Source: Papilionanthe hookeriana x Papilionanthe teres
Lineage: Eukaryota; Streptophyta; Magnoliopsida; Asparagales; Orchidaceae
NCBI GenBank assembly: GCA_022702705.1
Contig: CM040430.1
Coordinates: forward strand, 78,557,239 to 78,621,238
Reading direction: 5' to 3'
DNA: 64,000 nt
In this document: positions 48,501-60,862 of the stretch, piece by piece
Layout of the letters: each line of letters opens with the position of its first letter
How positions within the stretch are numbered: position 1 is the stretch's first letter
Made by a program: the position numbers and the translations under genes
Notes under the pieces: model-generated
Seen by the model: the letters and a program-made list of their open reading frames with translations, nothing else
The model's database searches: none
What the model was told of the DNA's origin: nothing

Positions 48501-51500
48501 ATAGTTTTTTTATTTTGTTATGGTCATGGATGTGAAAAGTGGAGGGTTGTGTTAGGTAGTCAACAACCAGCGTAAAAATTGTCGGAAAAAATCGTGACAT
48601 GAATCCTTTTGATTATTGTGTAAATGCTAGGGTGTCCCCTAGAAGCGACGCGCTTTATGGTCTGAATACAGTGAAAATTGTGCAAAGGGCCGTTACACCG
48701 GCGCCCGGGTGTAGTGTCAAATAAGCAAGAGTTTCCCATTACGAACGGATGTGAGTAAAGAAGCTAGTTCATATAACTAATTTTAGGATATGATTTTAGA
48801 ATATATGTACTCTCACATGTACATGAATGAAATTAGTTGATATTATGATTAATAGAAACATAAATATCTAGTGTGCGTTTGGGGGAGCTTATTCACAACG
48901 GTGGCGCTTTTTAAAACGCCACCAGCTGATTGGAAAATGCGTTTGCGTTTTTGAAAACGAAGTCGGCAAGTTTGCATTAAAAGCAGATCGCGGGTCGTAC
49001 CCCGTGATCCGCGTTTTGTTCGAGAGAAAAACTTCTCTGCTCTAAGCCCTAAGTGAAACCGTAACTTGCCTCGACCCGCGATTCGCGTTTTGTTCAAGAG
49101 AAAGACTTCTCTGCCCTGCCCTAAGCCCTAAGAGAAACCGTAACATGCCTCATTCGCCTTCTCCTCCTCCTGAGCACGATCCCATCTGCCTCCTCTCCTA
49201 TCACACTCAGAAAGGGCGAAGCATGCCTCAAGTAGCGAAGGCACCGACCAGCCCCCATCACTCGCTGCTTGTGGCAGAGCATGCCGCCTGGGTCTCTTTT
49301 CTGTTTAGGGCTTCATTTTTTTTAGTTCTCTCCTATCCATAGGACGGACAGGTTCTCTCCTATCTTTTTTTTTGGTTCATTCCCTGTTAGGGTTGAATTT
49401 TTTTGTGCATCTTTTTTTTTTGTTCTTTCCTCTCCTCAGTAAGGGTTGAATGTTTTTCCGTTCTTCCGATGGGCTGATCGTTTCCAAGGGAGGGAATATA
49501 TGCAATGTTGGTGGTGGCATTGGGATCAAGTGTTCTAAAATGCTTATCCTAAAGAGATTTTATTGAAGAGAAATGTTTGTTTGCATTATTGTTATTGCTT
49601 ATCATAAATATAATTGGGTTTAAGAGATCTAAGTAGGAAGGAAATAGAATTGCCTCCCTTTGCCATTGCTTTACTTTTCAACGGAAAAAGTTGCTTACAT
49701 TGCCTCACAATTTCTCTTAAGAAAAAAACTTTTAACAATTAGAAAAAATGCAAGTTGTTTTTGTACTCAATCGAATTGTTTATCTTCTATTTTTCTTAAC
49801 AGTTTATCCAAAATAGGGGCATAATGATCATTTTTCAGAATCAGCTGTTTTTCAAACGCACAAACCAAACAGTCAAACAACTTATCCGGATCATCCGTCG
49901 ATCAAGAACTATCAATGAACTTTATCAAGATAAATAAGCTTATCTGGATAAGTTGGATAATTCGCAATTACTATAAACGGATCTTAAATGGGTTGGAGAA
50001 AAGACTAAGAATATTGATAACCTAGGTTTTAAACTTTAGTATTCAAGTAAGAGTCACACTTGAAATGGCGCAAGTATAATTATAAATAAGCGCTGGAAAG
50101 ATAATGTTGTAAAAATTAATAGACTTGGAGATAAAATTATAACCCTTAAGATTATTGTTGATACTAAGATTTTTAATATTATGAGTGCTTAAGCTCCTTA
50201 AGTAGATTTAGGCCCCATTTGGTTCGGTGTTTTGGGCGCGGTGCGGCACAGCTCCGCGAGAGTTGCGCAGAATTCGGTCGAAATCCCGCCGCGAATTCTT
50301 CGAACGCCCGCCGTGAAGAGGGTCCCGTGGCTTGGTTTTCTCACGCGGCTTTTTACCTCTACTACCCTGCGATTCTTTACCCTACCCGATAATATCGCTC
50401 TCTCCTTTCGTCTCCGCCTCTCCTCCAAGCTGCTCTCTCCTCCTCTCCAACAAATCTCACGATAACGCATCTGCTTCCTCCTCTCATGACTTCTCCCTCC
50501 TCCTCTCATGCTAGGTCACGGTTGACGGATTTTTGTGTTTTGTATAGGGGATCGTGATTTTTTTTGTTTTGAAGCTCCTCCAATCTATTCGCTCCTCTTC
50601 TCCGACGAATCTCACGGTAACGCCTCTTCTTCCTCCTCTCATTTACTTCTACCTCCTCCTCTCATTCTACGACACGTTATAGAATTTTTTGTGTATTGTT
50701 AGTCCAGGTGTTGTGAAATCCTCCCATAGTGGAAAAAAATTCTGCTTTAAATTTTTTTATTGCCTAAGATACTTTGAGACCTCATTTGGGCTCAAATTGG
50801 ATCATGTTTGGCATTATAGAGGAAGTTTCATATACATGGTTATTTCCTTCATGCATTTGCCTGCTATTTATTTGAAATTGATCTTCAAATTGGATCATGT
50901 TTGCCATTGTAGAGAAAGGTCCTCCTTCAGGAACAATGGGGTTGTCTTATCTTTCTCTCTATTTCTCCCTCTCACTCTATATTCTCCAATTTTGAATGGT
51001 ATGTATGCATAACAATATTGGGCTATTTTGGAAACGAGACGAGGCGACTGCGTAATTTTTACAAAAAATCGCCTCACTGTTTTCCTACATTCGCAACCAA
51101 ATGCAGACTACACTTTCCCCACAACATGCTTCATGGCAATATATACATAATCGAACCAAACAAACCCTTAGATATTGGTTCTAAAGAAAAATTCTGGAAT
51201 GACTTGGAAGTTCTAAAACAAATGATATCTCTTGAAGAAAGAATTTTTATAGGAGATTAAATGGACATGTCGGTAGAAGGGTAAAAGATTTTAGAAATAT
51301 TCATGGTGGCTATGGTTTTGGAGTGATTAATAAAGAAGGTAGATGTATATTAGATTTTGCTTTAGCGTATGATTTTATTATTGCTAATACTTTATTCAAG
51401 AAAAGAGATGTGCATATTATTGCTTATAAGAATGGATTTAATAAAACATAAATTGATTATTTTCTTATGAGAATAAGAGATCGTCGATAATGTAAAGTTT

Positions 51501-54500
51501 GTAAGGTCATTCCAAGTGAGGATTTAAGTATTCATCATCGATTATTAGTTATAGATTTTCAGATGAAGAGTTGTAAAATAAAGAATGCTAGGAATTATCA
51601 TTGTAAAATTAGATGGGGTATGTAAACGGCAAATAAATTATCTTTTTTGAGTAAAATTCAAGATTTCAAAATTTGGGATGTTCATGAAGTAGCAAATTAA
51701 ATGTGGGATAAAGTGTCAAACACTATCAAGCAATTGGGAAAAGGTGTACTTGGAGAATCAAAAGAAAAAATTTATATAAATAAAAATAATTGGTGGTGGA
51801 ATAATATTGTGCAAGAAAAGATAAAATATAATAAGATGTGTTATAAATATTGTTTTAAATGTAAAAGTTTAGAGAATTGAAAAAAAATATCAAACGATTT
51901 GTAGGGAGTATAAGAAAACAATCTGTGACGCTATAAATTCTACTTTTAGTGATCTTTATAATAAATTGGATACTAAGAAGCGTGAAAAATTTGTGTATAA
52001 ACTAGGCAAACAAAGAAAAAAGAAAAGTAAAGATTTTACTCGAGTAAAATGTATTAAAGATGAAAATCAAAAAATGCTTTTCTTAGAAAAAGATACTCAA
52101 AATGGGTGGGTGAGTTATTTTGATAAAATTTTTAATAAAGTTTCGGAGAATACGATCGATTCTCATTATAGTTATAATAATAAAATGTTTCATTTTTACC
52201 ATTGCATTAGTAAAAAAAAGTCGAGGCTTTAAAAAAAATCGAAAGTGAAAAATCTGTAGGATATGATGATATCCAAATTGAAGTGCGGAACAATTTAGGA
52301 GATTTAAGAGTTCTTGTCTTACTAAAATCTTTGATATTATTGTAAAAACTAGAAAGATGCCTGAGGAGTGGAGGAAGAGTATTTTGGTCCCCATTTTTAA
52401 GAACAAAAGGAATGCACAAGAGTGTGCAAGTTATAGAGGAATTAAGTTGATATGTTATACTTTAAAATTAATGGAGAGGGTAATTGAACATAGGCTAAGA
52501 TATTTTGCAAAGATTTCTCATAATCAATTTGGATTTATGCCGGGCAGGTCTACTATTGAAGCTATACATTTATTGAGAGGTTTGTGGAGAAGTTCAGAGA
52601 TAATAAGGAGGATCTACATATGATTTTAATTGATTTAGAAAAAGCTTACGATAAGCTTCTGATGATGTCCTTTGGAGAGTTGTTGAGAAGAGGTGTGGAT
52701 ACTCAAGTCATTAAAGATATGTATACAAAATCTGTAACTTGTGTTGGCATAGAAGGAGGATTGACCAAATATTTTCCGATTTCTGTTTGTTTGCCATTAG
52801 GGATCAGGTTTAAGCACATATCTCTTTGGTTTAGATATGTATACAAAATCTGTAACTTGTGTTGGCATAGAAGGAGGATTGACCAAATATTTATGCCGGG
52901 CAGGTCTACTATTGAAGCTATACATTTATTGAGAGGTTTGTGGAGAAGTTCAGAGATAATAAGGAGGATCTACATATGATTTTAATTGATTTAGAAAAAG
53001 CTTACGATAAGCTTCTGATGATGTCCTTTGGAGAGTTGTTGAGAAGAGGTGTGGATACTCAAGTCATTAAAGATATGTATACAAAATCTGTAACTTGTGT
53101 TGGCATAGAAGGAGGATTGACCAAATATTTTCCGATTTCTGTTTGTTTGCCATTAGGGATCAGGTTTAAGCACATATCTCTTTGGTTTAGTTATGGATGG
53201 TCTTATCGGATACTTACATGAGTATGTACCTTGGTGTATGCTTTTTGGTGATGATATCCATCTCGTGGATAAAACGAGAGAAAAAACTTAGGAAACACTT
53301 GAATTTTGGAGGTCTACCTTGGAGTCTAAAGGCTTTCATTTGAGTAGAACTAAAACTGAATACATGGAATGTAATTTTATTAGTAGTAGCTCTAGTGACA
53401 GAAATGTAACTATGGGTGATCAAATTATTCTAATGAGTGAATGCTTTAGATATCTCGACTCAATTGTTCAAAGTGACGGTGATATTGATGGGGATGTTAT
53501 TATTAGAATTCAAGTTGTTTGGTTGTAGTGGAGGAATGCTTCGGGCCTATTGTGTGATAGGAAAGTACTGCTTAGACTGAAAGAAAAATATTATAAGATG
53601 GTGGTAAAGATCCGCAATGCTCTATGGCGCTGAATGTAGGCCTTTAAAAGAGAAGCGTAAAACTATGTTAAGTGTTGCCAAGATGAGAATGATTAGGTGA
53701 ATGAGTGGCTTTACACTTAGAGACAAAATATGAAATAAATATATCCGTGACAGGTTGGTGCAGCTCCAGTGGCGGACAAAATTAGAGAGAGTCGTCTTAG
53801 ATGGTTTGGTCACATTAAACATCGACCATCTAATGATCCGATTAGAATAGTAGATGTTTTAGGTTCGACATAAGTTAAGAAAGGCAGAGATAGACCTAGG
53901 AAGACTTGGGCATATTGTATAAAAATGATCTTAATTTATTAGAATTAAATGAAAATATGGCACTAAATAGGACGCAATGGAGAAAACAGATTCATGTAGC
54001 CGACCCCACTTAGTGGGATAAAAGTTTTGTCGTCGTCGTTGTTGTTCTTGGTCAATGTTATTGTTTTGAGGGTGCTGATAAGAATGATATTGTTTTGAGG
54101 GCGTTGATAAAATGATCGGCCATTATCAGGTGAGACGGGGATGCTTGTCAAAATACCGTCTGGCTTGGTATTTTTTGATGAACTGAAAAACTGAGTTTTT
54201 GGTTATTTTTTGGTCTAGCTTCGGATTAGTACCTGGTTAAACCAATATGATGGATCATTTTGACTGTATTGAAACTATTTGTTAACATGGATAATCCAGT
54301 GGATGGCTGTTGGGGTTTGTGATGCTTCTTTATGAGGCTTTATTCAAGTACTACGTCTTCAGTAGTACTGATTCTTTACATAAAAATTTAGGCTATGCTG
54401 AGACTATTTGAGTTGTTCTATTTGAAAACCGACTGTTGTAGATTGGGGGGATGTGCTTTAATGTGTGCACATAAGAATTGAATTTGACATTTAATGAAGG

Positions 54501-57500
54501 TAGAATATATTGTTCATTTTAATGTAGGTAGAATATATTGCATGTTTTTTGAGTGGATGTTGTTTGATCCCCATTCGATGGAAATGTGTGATATCACAGT
54601 AAGTTATTGCTAGTTTCTATTACATTTTAAAGATTACTGACAAGGTATATTTTTAATATTCTTCAGGGAGATGATGTTCCTGCACCGTACATGACATTTG
54701 AGTCCGCAGGTTTTGCACCTGAAATTTTGAAAGAGGTATGTGCCTGATGGACTTTTTCAGACTTTTTTGTCTCCATTAGACAATATAAGTTTTCAAGGAT
54801 TTTTAACTTTTCATGCATGATATAATCTATTTTATGTTGCAGGAGGTTCCATTTATTATTTCAGATTAATGTCTATTTATTTTATTTCCATTTTGTACTT
54901 CTTTGTCGCAGGTGCGATATTTGCTCCAGGGAGGAGCTAAATGTCGTACTGTGATGCGTTTTGCTGCCCTCACTAGTGAGGGCTGCATATAGCTGGAGAA
55001 ACCTTTATGGGGGACTTTTTTCGGGAAGGGCTTTGCAAGGCACCAGTTCTCTAGCTGCTGCCCTCTTTGGGGTGGCTCACATGTAGCTGGAGTTACCCTT
55101 GCTGTGGACCAATTGTTGGGGCGCCTTCCTAGTCACCAGTCTTGTGGCTGGGCTGCTTCTGCGATTTGGTTCAAGCTGCCACCCAGGCAATAATTGAAGG
55201 CCCTTTCTTCCGATCCAGCTTGCATCTGCAAGCAGTTGTCTGCTCTCAGAGGATACACGTCTTCTGCCATTAGTATATCCCGCAGTTTACTTCCAAATAT
55301 GACAAGTATAGAAAAAGAACCAAGTGATTATAGATTTAAAGAATGGTGCTCCTCATCGAGGGTTGTGGGTTTTTGCTTTTCCAGGTACACCGTGCAGGTT
55401 TCTCTTGTCCTACTCCAATTCAGGCTCAATCATGGCCCATTGCATTACAAGGCCATGATATTGTAGCTATTGCGAAGACAGGCTCTGGGAAAACAATTGG
55501 TTATCTCTTTCCTAGTTTTGTACATCTTAAACGTGTTCGTAATAACTCAAAAATGGGTCCAACTGTGCTAGTTCTTTCACCAACTAGAGAGCTGGCAACC
55601 CAGATTCAAGACGAGGCTGAGAAATTTGGGAGATCATCCAGAATTTCATGCACGGTTAGCTCTCCATCTTCATCCCTCTCTCTCCCCATGTTTTCTCTCT
55701 CATATACGTGTGCTTGTATAATTGTGAATTTATTTTCTTTTATTGTTTGGTGTGATATGTATTTGTGTGTTTGTTGTACTTGTGATTCCTTAAATTGTGA
55801 CATTGCGGTATAATTACTGTTTTACTGCATTGTTTGAAAGCCCTTACATTGAGGCATGTTGTCTATTATTTGTTTAGATGCTCCTTTTTCATTGAAATTT
55901 TCTATACTTGATAGCTATTACATTGAGTAGTAGTTTTTCTTTTTGTTATATATATATTATGAATTTAATATAGATTTTTCCTCAGCCTATGGAATTGTGT
56001 TTTAACAGCTTTTAAGCCTGTTTAACTCTTACAGGGCTATGCATTATTTTGTTGCCTGGAAAATCTCTGAAATGAAACCTGCTTTGCTGTATATACATGT
56101 TTAACAGTTAACAAATTTGTTTTGATTTTTATAACACATTCTTAAATATGGTCACTAAGCCCTTCCGATTGAAACACGTTTAGTGTATTTATTTCTCATG
56201 GGTTGGAGTGTGCATGTAGGTTTCTTTTGTACTAGCTTTGTAAGTTATTTTTCTTTCCCTTCTAAAAAAATTATTGTCATTTGATTTCAGAAATGGTTTA
56301 TTGCACTAGATTTATAGTTCAGTTTCTTGTAGTTTGAATGCCAATATAATGTACTGCCATGATGCAAAGACACTAAGCCAAGGATATGACAACATGATCT
56401 AACTCTAAAAAGTAGACACAAGTTGTCATTGGCAGAATGTTCTTTTTTATAAATATTATATTTAATGTGATTAAAACACACAATAATAGGATTTTATATT
56501 AAAAACATTACACAATGATATATAATATAACTTATTTTTAACAAAATAAGCTTAATATTCATGAAGAAAAACTAACATTGTTTAGTACGATCAAACTTCA
56601 AAAATTGTTAATTGAACCGATTTTTGTTTGTTAATAACTTCCCAATAAATAGCATTCATTATGGGATTAGCATCAATTCATTTGGTAAATAATTTAGAAG
56701 TTATTCTTCTATTACACAATAAAAAATGATTAAGAGTGACAAAAATGATAAAACCCTTTTAATAAAATCACTATTTTTTAGAGAAATTTAAAATATAATT
56801 ATAAGATCTTAAAGAAAATAATTTCTATTTTTAAAGAAAAGACTAAAATAAGAAATAATATTAGATTTGAAAATAGGTCTAACGAACTCATAAAAGCTAA
56901 TGCAATTCACATTTTGTCCTATATGACTGGAGAGAACGGAAGTGGTGAATATTCAGTAGTAGAAAACTTGACACTCATCACACTTGGTGGAAGAGCAATG
57001 TATGTGGGCTTTAACTCTTATTGTCCGGGTTCGTCATGTGGATGCCAAAGAGAACTCCCCTGAATGACTGTAATGGCAATGCAAATAAGAACAAGCACAA
57101 GGTTTGGAAATATCAAATAGCAAACAATAGAGAATAGAACTCGAGTGTGGTAGGTATGCAAACACCGAACAATAGAAGGAAACCAAAATGGGGATAGTGA
57201 TAGTGATAGTTATTTTTTGAGGAAAATCAATCCTTTTTGTAAATTTGACCGCTGAACATAAACGAGAACTAAACTATGAAAGCTAACTCGTGTTTCTTGT
57301 GTCCCAATCCGGTTGCTATATTGTTGGTCATATTTGTTCAGTGTCTAATCCTTGCATGGTTTGAAACATCTTCTGCATAGTTTTGTTTTAAAATTTTCAA
57401 ACGCTTGTCAGGAGCATATCTATGTCCAACGCATAAAATGGACACAATAAATTTTGAATTGAGTGCTTCATAGATGTGTTATCATATATGTAATGACTTT

Positions 57501-60500
57501 ATCTATATAATGTTTCCGTGTTTATTTGTTAACATCTTATCTGTTTTGGTGAAGTGTTTGTATGGTGGCGCCCCAAAAGGTCCGCAGTTAAAAGATTTAG
57601 ATCGAGGTGTGGACATTGTGGTTGCAACTCCTGGAAGATTGAATGATATTTTGGAGATGAGAAGAGTCAGCCTACGTCAAGTCTCATATCTGGTTCTTGA
57701 TGAAGCTGACCGAATGTTAGACATGGGATTTGAGCCACAAATAAGGAAAATTGTAAAAGAAGTTCCTCAGCGTCGACAGACTCTCATGTTCACTGCTACT
57801 TGGCCTAAAGAAGTGAGGAAGATTGCTGCAGATTTGCTTTCTAACCCTATTCAGGTTAACATTGGAAATATTGATGAACTTGTTGCCAACAATGCTATTA
57901 CCCAGGTTTGGAATCAGATAGCCTTCTCATTAACCTAGTGGTTTTGTTAATTCTTGGCCACTGAAATTTTGTAGTATCAACTTTTTTTTTTTTTTTTTGC
58001 TTGTTTTTTTTTCCTTCTATTATAGTATGTAGAGCTAATAAGACCGATGGAAAAGCAAAGAAGGTTGGAGCAAATATTGAGGGCCCAGGAAACAGGTTCT
58101 AAGATCATAATCTTTTGCACTACGAAGAGGATGTGTGACCAGCTAGCACGTTCTCTTGTTCATCAGTTTGGTGCTGCAGCTATTCATGGTGACAAATCAC
58201 AGGTAGAGCGGGATAGGGTTCTGAGCCAATTCAAAACTGGGAGATCACCAATACTTGTTGCTACAGATGTTGCTGCTCGAGGATTAGACATTAAAGATAT
58301 CAGGTATGCTGATTATTTAGTTTTCTTTACCCTTTTTTTTTCAATCATCTGAATTATTGGATTTATATTTGTCCTGTATCATATTGCATCAGCATGGATG
58401 ATTTATGCATATTCTTGCAGGGTTGTAATTAACTATGACTTTCCCACTGGTGTTGAAGACTATGTTCATAGGATTGGGAGAACAGGAAGGGCTGGTGCCA
58501 CTGGTGTTTCTTACACATTCTTCTCAGATAATGATTCTAAGTATGCTCTGGAACTTGTTAAAGTTTTGGAAGGGGCAGATCAGCGAGTGCCACCAGAGCT
58601 TCGAGACATGGCAGCACGTGGTGGATTTGGTGGCAAGTCGAGACGCTGGGGTTCTGATTCTAGTGCTCGAGACAGAGGTCGATTTGGAGCCATTCGAAGT
58701 GATTCCACCAATGTTGGGAGAAGCTGGCATGTCTTATCATCTTCAAGTAGAATAGCTGCTGATCATGACCGCAGTAACTACGGGCGTGATCGTGATGTTC
58801 GTGTCAGGTATTTGCAGGCTCTGCACCTCTTCCTTAGCAAAAAAAATTATTTATTTACTGTGCATGTTATAATGGTGCCAATATTTTTTGCCATTTTTTT
58901 CTATTTTTCAAATCCAAGTTTTAAAACCAAGTATCTTTTCAATGTCTCTGATACGGTTTTAGTATCCATTTTTTCCCCTTCAATTATGATTGGTGAGACA
59001 ACTTTAGGCTAATATTTCATGCTTCAAACTACAGAGGATGTGCCCCGTTTATTAGCTACTTTTGAATGTGGTGGGCATCCTACTCTATATTATTGCTATT
59101 GCATCCCATTTTTTAAATCACAAGTGTAATTGAAGTTTGAAAATTCAAATCATTGTCAGTATAGGGAAATTAATCAGAAGGATGACAAACGGAAAATTCT
59201 AATCTCTTGTTTGACTTGCTGGTAATGATGTGACAGAATTGTGGAATAGAAATGCTAGAAATTTACTATTTCCCCAACGCGCTGCAAAAACACTGTTATT
59301 AGTTGGCGAGATTTTGAGTGCGAACTGCCACACTTTGGGCAAGAGTTGTCAGGCTCTATATTTGAACGTCAATCCCCTATCCAAATTTCATTTTCTTGTT
59401 TTCTGCCTTTGGTCTCTTTAGAAATGAATTTTCCTTTGCTTTCTTCCACATCTTTCTTTCTCTTATACTTTATTTTGCACTGCAACCAACATTTTCCTGA
59501 TGAACTGGAAATTAACTATTTTATGGTTAATTAGAATTGTTCGTTCCATGCAAATATAAGACCAGGGAATACCAACACCCTTGAAAACTTGGTTCATTAT
59601 GCGAAGTTTATAATTCTGGTTTTCCTATTTTTAATTAATAATTACATGCACTTATTTTTAGAGGTTTCATGGTGTACCTTCATATATATTTAACGATTTA
59701 TAATTCCAACAGATATGATCGTGTGGACGGGCACGCCTTAGATAAGCATGCTAACAATGATGCCAGAGGCATCTTGAGAGGCCGGAGCCGCAGCTATAGC
59801 CCAAGCCCTAGCCCAAGAAGAGGGCATGGTATGTTGACCAATGTTCGCGGTCGCAGCCGCAGCCGCAGCAGGAGCCGGTCTAATACTCGTAGCCGCAGCA
59901 GGAGTCGTAGCAGCAGCATCGGACGCAGCAATGGAAGGCCACGTACTGCTGGATTTTCTGGCAGGCCATCGCCACCATACAAGCGGAAGGATCTATCAGT
60001 TGACCATCACCATGAAGGACAATCACCACCACGGAAACAAAGGGAAACTTCAAATGAGCATCATCTTGCTTCACCTCCACGCAAGACTGTCATCACTAAT
60101 AATCGTAGCCGCAGCAGGAGTCGTAGTCGCAGCATTGGACGTAGCAACGGTAGGCTACTTAGTGCTGGGTTTTCTGGCAGGCCATCACCACCATACAAAC
60201 GGAAGAATCAATTAGTTGGCCATCATCATGAAGGACAATTACCACCACAGAAGCGGAGGGAAACTTCAAACGATCGTCATCACGCTTCACCTCCACATGC
60301 CAAGGACACATCCATCGACCATCCTCGGGGACCATCACCACGCAAGAAGGAAAATTCGATTGATCACGATCGCAGGCCTCCATTGCCACGATCCAATAGA
60401 GATAATTTGGTTGGTCGTAATAACCGGAGGCCATCATCACCACGTTCCAATTGGCTGAATTCAGCTGATGAGCAGGACAGGTCATCATCCCTCCCCAAGA

Positions 60501-60862
60501 ATGAATCCTTAGTTGAACGTCATCCCTCACCAAGCCCACTAAGGCAGGGCTCTCAATCCCCATACAGACAAATGGAGAATGGAAGTGGAAGAGAGTTGGA
60601 TGGCTCGGAGCAGTTGAGGCAATCTCCACCTCAACACGTTATTAGTGAAACTGAGCCTGATCTGCCAAGTAGAACACATGAGTTTCGAAGTGGTATTGAA
60701 TCTGGAAAGCTTGCTGATGAACCTGAACGGCCGGCATCAACACCAGAAAAAGGGGATGAGGAAGAGGAAGGCATAATTCTGCCTGACGAAGAGGAAGATC
60801 TAATTCCAGCTGAGCGAGTTGCTGCCTCCCCTGAGCATGTTCCTGGTTCTAGGGACAATTGA
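45598..60862 (+). CDS. RH40: WW-domain DEAD-box ATP-dependent RNA helicase, RH40-like, 8 coding exons
   Basis: Exons: 45598-45867, 46372-46566, 54667-54735, 55385-55654, 57555-57905, 58026-58303, 58421-58807, 59713-60862. All junctions are GT-AG and the frame stays open: about 989 aa. Residues 22-53 form a WW domain (PWKGLVDGSTGYLYYW, then QYERP). The helicase core follows: Q-motif PTPIQAQ (187-193), Walker A AKTGSGKT (208-215), PTRELA (244-249), DEAD (317-320), TAT (348-350, usually SAT), ARGLD (469-473), HRIGRTGR (494-501). The tail (about 607-989) is RS-rich, then Pro/Arg/His-rich, ending in acidic residues. It unwinds RNA using ATP, presumably in nuclear pre-mRNA or ribosome processing. 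WW plus the long RS tail fits plant RH40 rather than the shorter RH14/RH46. ATG 45598 matches the conserved MAA... start; the TTG in frame upstream is not used. Orthology is inferred, not searched. Confidence 0.9.
46802..47599. mobile_element. PIF/Harbinger-like GC-rich MITE in intron 2 (798 bp)
   Basis: Ends GGGTCCGTTTGG and CCAAACAGACCC (inverted repeats, one mismatch), flanked by TAA at 46799-46801 and 47600-47602. Inside: acttcgcggca/tgccgtgaagt and ccgcggg/cccgcgg inverted repeats near the left end (46883-46941) and a ttcttcctcctccgagc minisatellite (47010-47230). Open frames across it are low-complexity and not genes. Confidence 0.8.
48192..48462. mobile_element. Short MITE-like insertion in intron 2 (271 bp)
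   Basis: Ends gagggtgtatttgggaa and ttcccaaatgaacac are imperfect inverted repeats. Possible TTA-type target sites are unclear. Confidence 0.45.
48871..49983. mobile_element. Harbinger-like MITE inside the LINE, with degraded ends
   Basis: Left end GTGTGCGTTTGGGGG; right end ...ATAAACGGATC (reverse complement GATCCGTTTAT). The flanking trinucleotides CTA (48868-48870) and TTA (49984-49986) differ by one base. LINE reading continues on both sides (MINRNINI before, KWVGEKT after) with a few codons lost. Inside: gcgggtcgtaccccg and repeated gttttgttc(g/a)agagaaa. Its right part shares words with 43853-44015. Confidence 0.6.
50211..51167. mobile_element. Harbinger-like GC-rich MITE inside the LINE endonuclease (957 bp)
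   Basis: Ends GGCCCCATTTGGTTCG and CGAACCAAACAAACCC, flanked by TTA at 50208-50210 and 51168-51170. The LINE endonuclease frame before the insertion (RLGDKIITLK ... IFNIMSA) resumes directly after it (GSKEKFWNDLE). Contains aatcccgccgcgaattc and a ctcctcctctc-rich minisatellite (50440-50670). Confidence 0.85.
52534..53190 (+). repeat. Tandem duplication within the LINE RT (period 356)
   Basis: About 300 bases (52534-52834) reappear at 52890-53190 with no difference that I can see. The bridge 52835-52889 is itself a third copy of the part starting atatgtatacaaaatctg. Breakpoints carry short shared words (atttatg; ttag). Confidence 0.85.
54912..55330 (+). other. Candidate stop-containing cassette exon in intron 3
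   Basis: tttgtcgcag (54902-54911) is a good acceptor. From 54912, in frame with exon 3, the reading is VRYLLQGGAKCRTVMRF and then TAG at 54990-54992. Base composition of 54905-55260 is richer in G/C than the rest of the intron. The downstream splice donor is not clear. Inclusion would truncate the protein before the helicase core, so this could be a regulatory 'poison' exon or merely old inserted DNA. Confidence 0.3.
55655..57554 (+). other. Intron 4 of the helicase gene
   Basis: 1.9 kb, AT-rich. A block of different composition (about 56880-57250, with acttgacactcatcacacttgg and actcgagtgtggtagg) may be an old insertion, but no ends or domains were found. Confidence 0.4.

Larger units (their letters stand above)
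48540..54047 (+). mobile_element. RTE-type LINE in intron 2, degenerate, interrupted by two MITEs
   Basis: The 5' leader (48540-48870) includes gtgtaaatgctagggtgtcc and gcgacgcgctttatggtc, typical of plant RTE elements. Endonuclease pieces follow: KWVGEKTKNID (about 49987), RWKDNVVKINRLGDKIITLK (about 50092 on), FWNDLEVL (51195), LFIGD-type and HGGYGFG (51300-51320). RT: MPEEWRKSILVPIFKNKR (52357), YRGIKLICYTLKLMERV, NQFGFMPGRSTIEAIHLLR (52520-52580), LIDLEKAYDK (52628), the YXDD-equivalent FGDD (about 53245), then ESKGFHLSRTKTEYMEC. It ends with TQWRKQIHVADPT and a (gtc)(gtt) tail (54029-54047), usual for RTE. Stops and frameshifts throughout; 356-base internal duplication. It inserts by target-primed reverse transcription; same strand as the gene. 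Confidence 0.85.

Noticed and set aside
52584..52979. 131-codon LINE ORF with a repeated motif
   Set aside because: Created by the 356-base duplication reading into its second copy; not a real protein.
60159..60629. 156-codon minus-strand ORF
   Set aside because: Shadow of the repetitive RS/Pro-rich exon 8 of the helicase gene.
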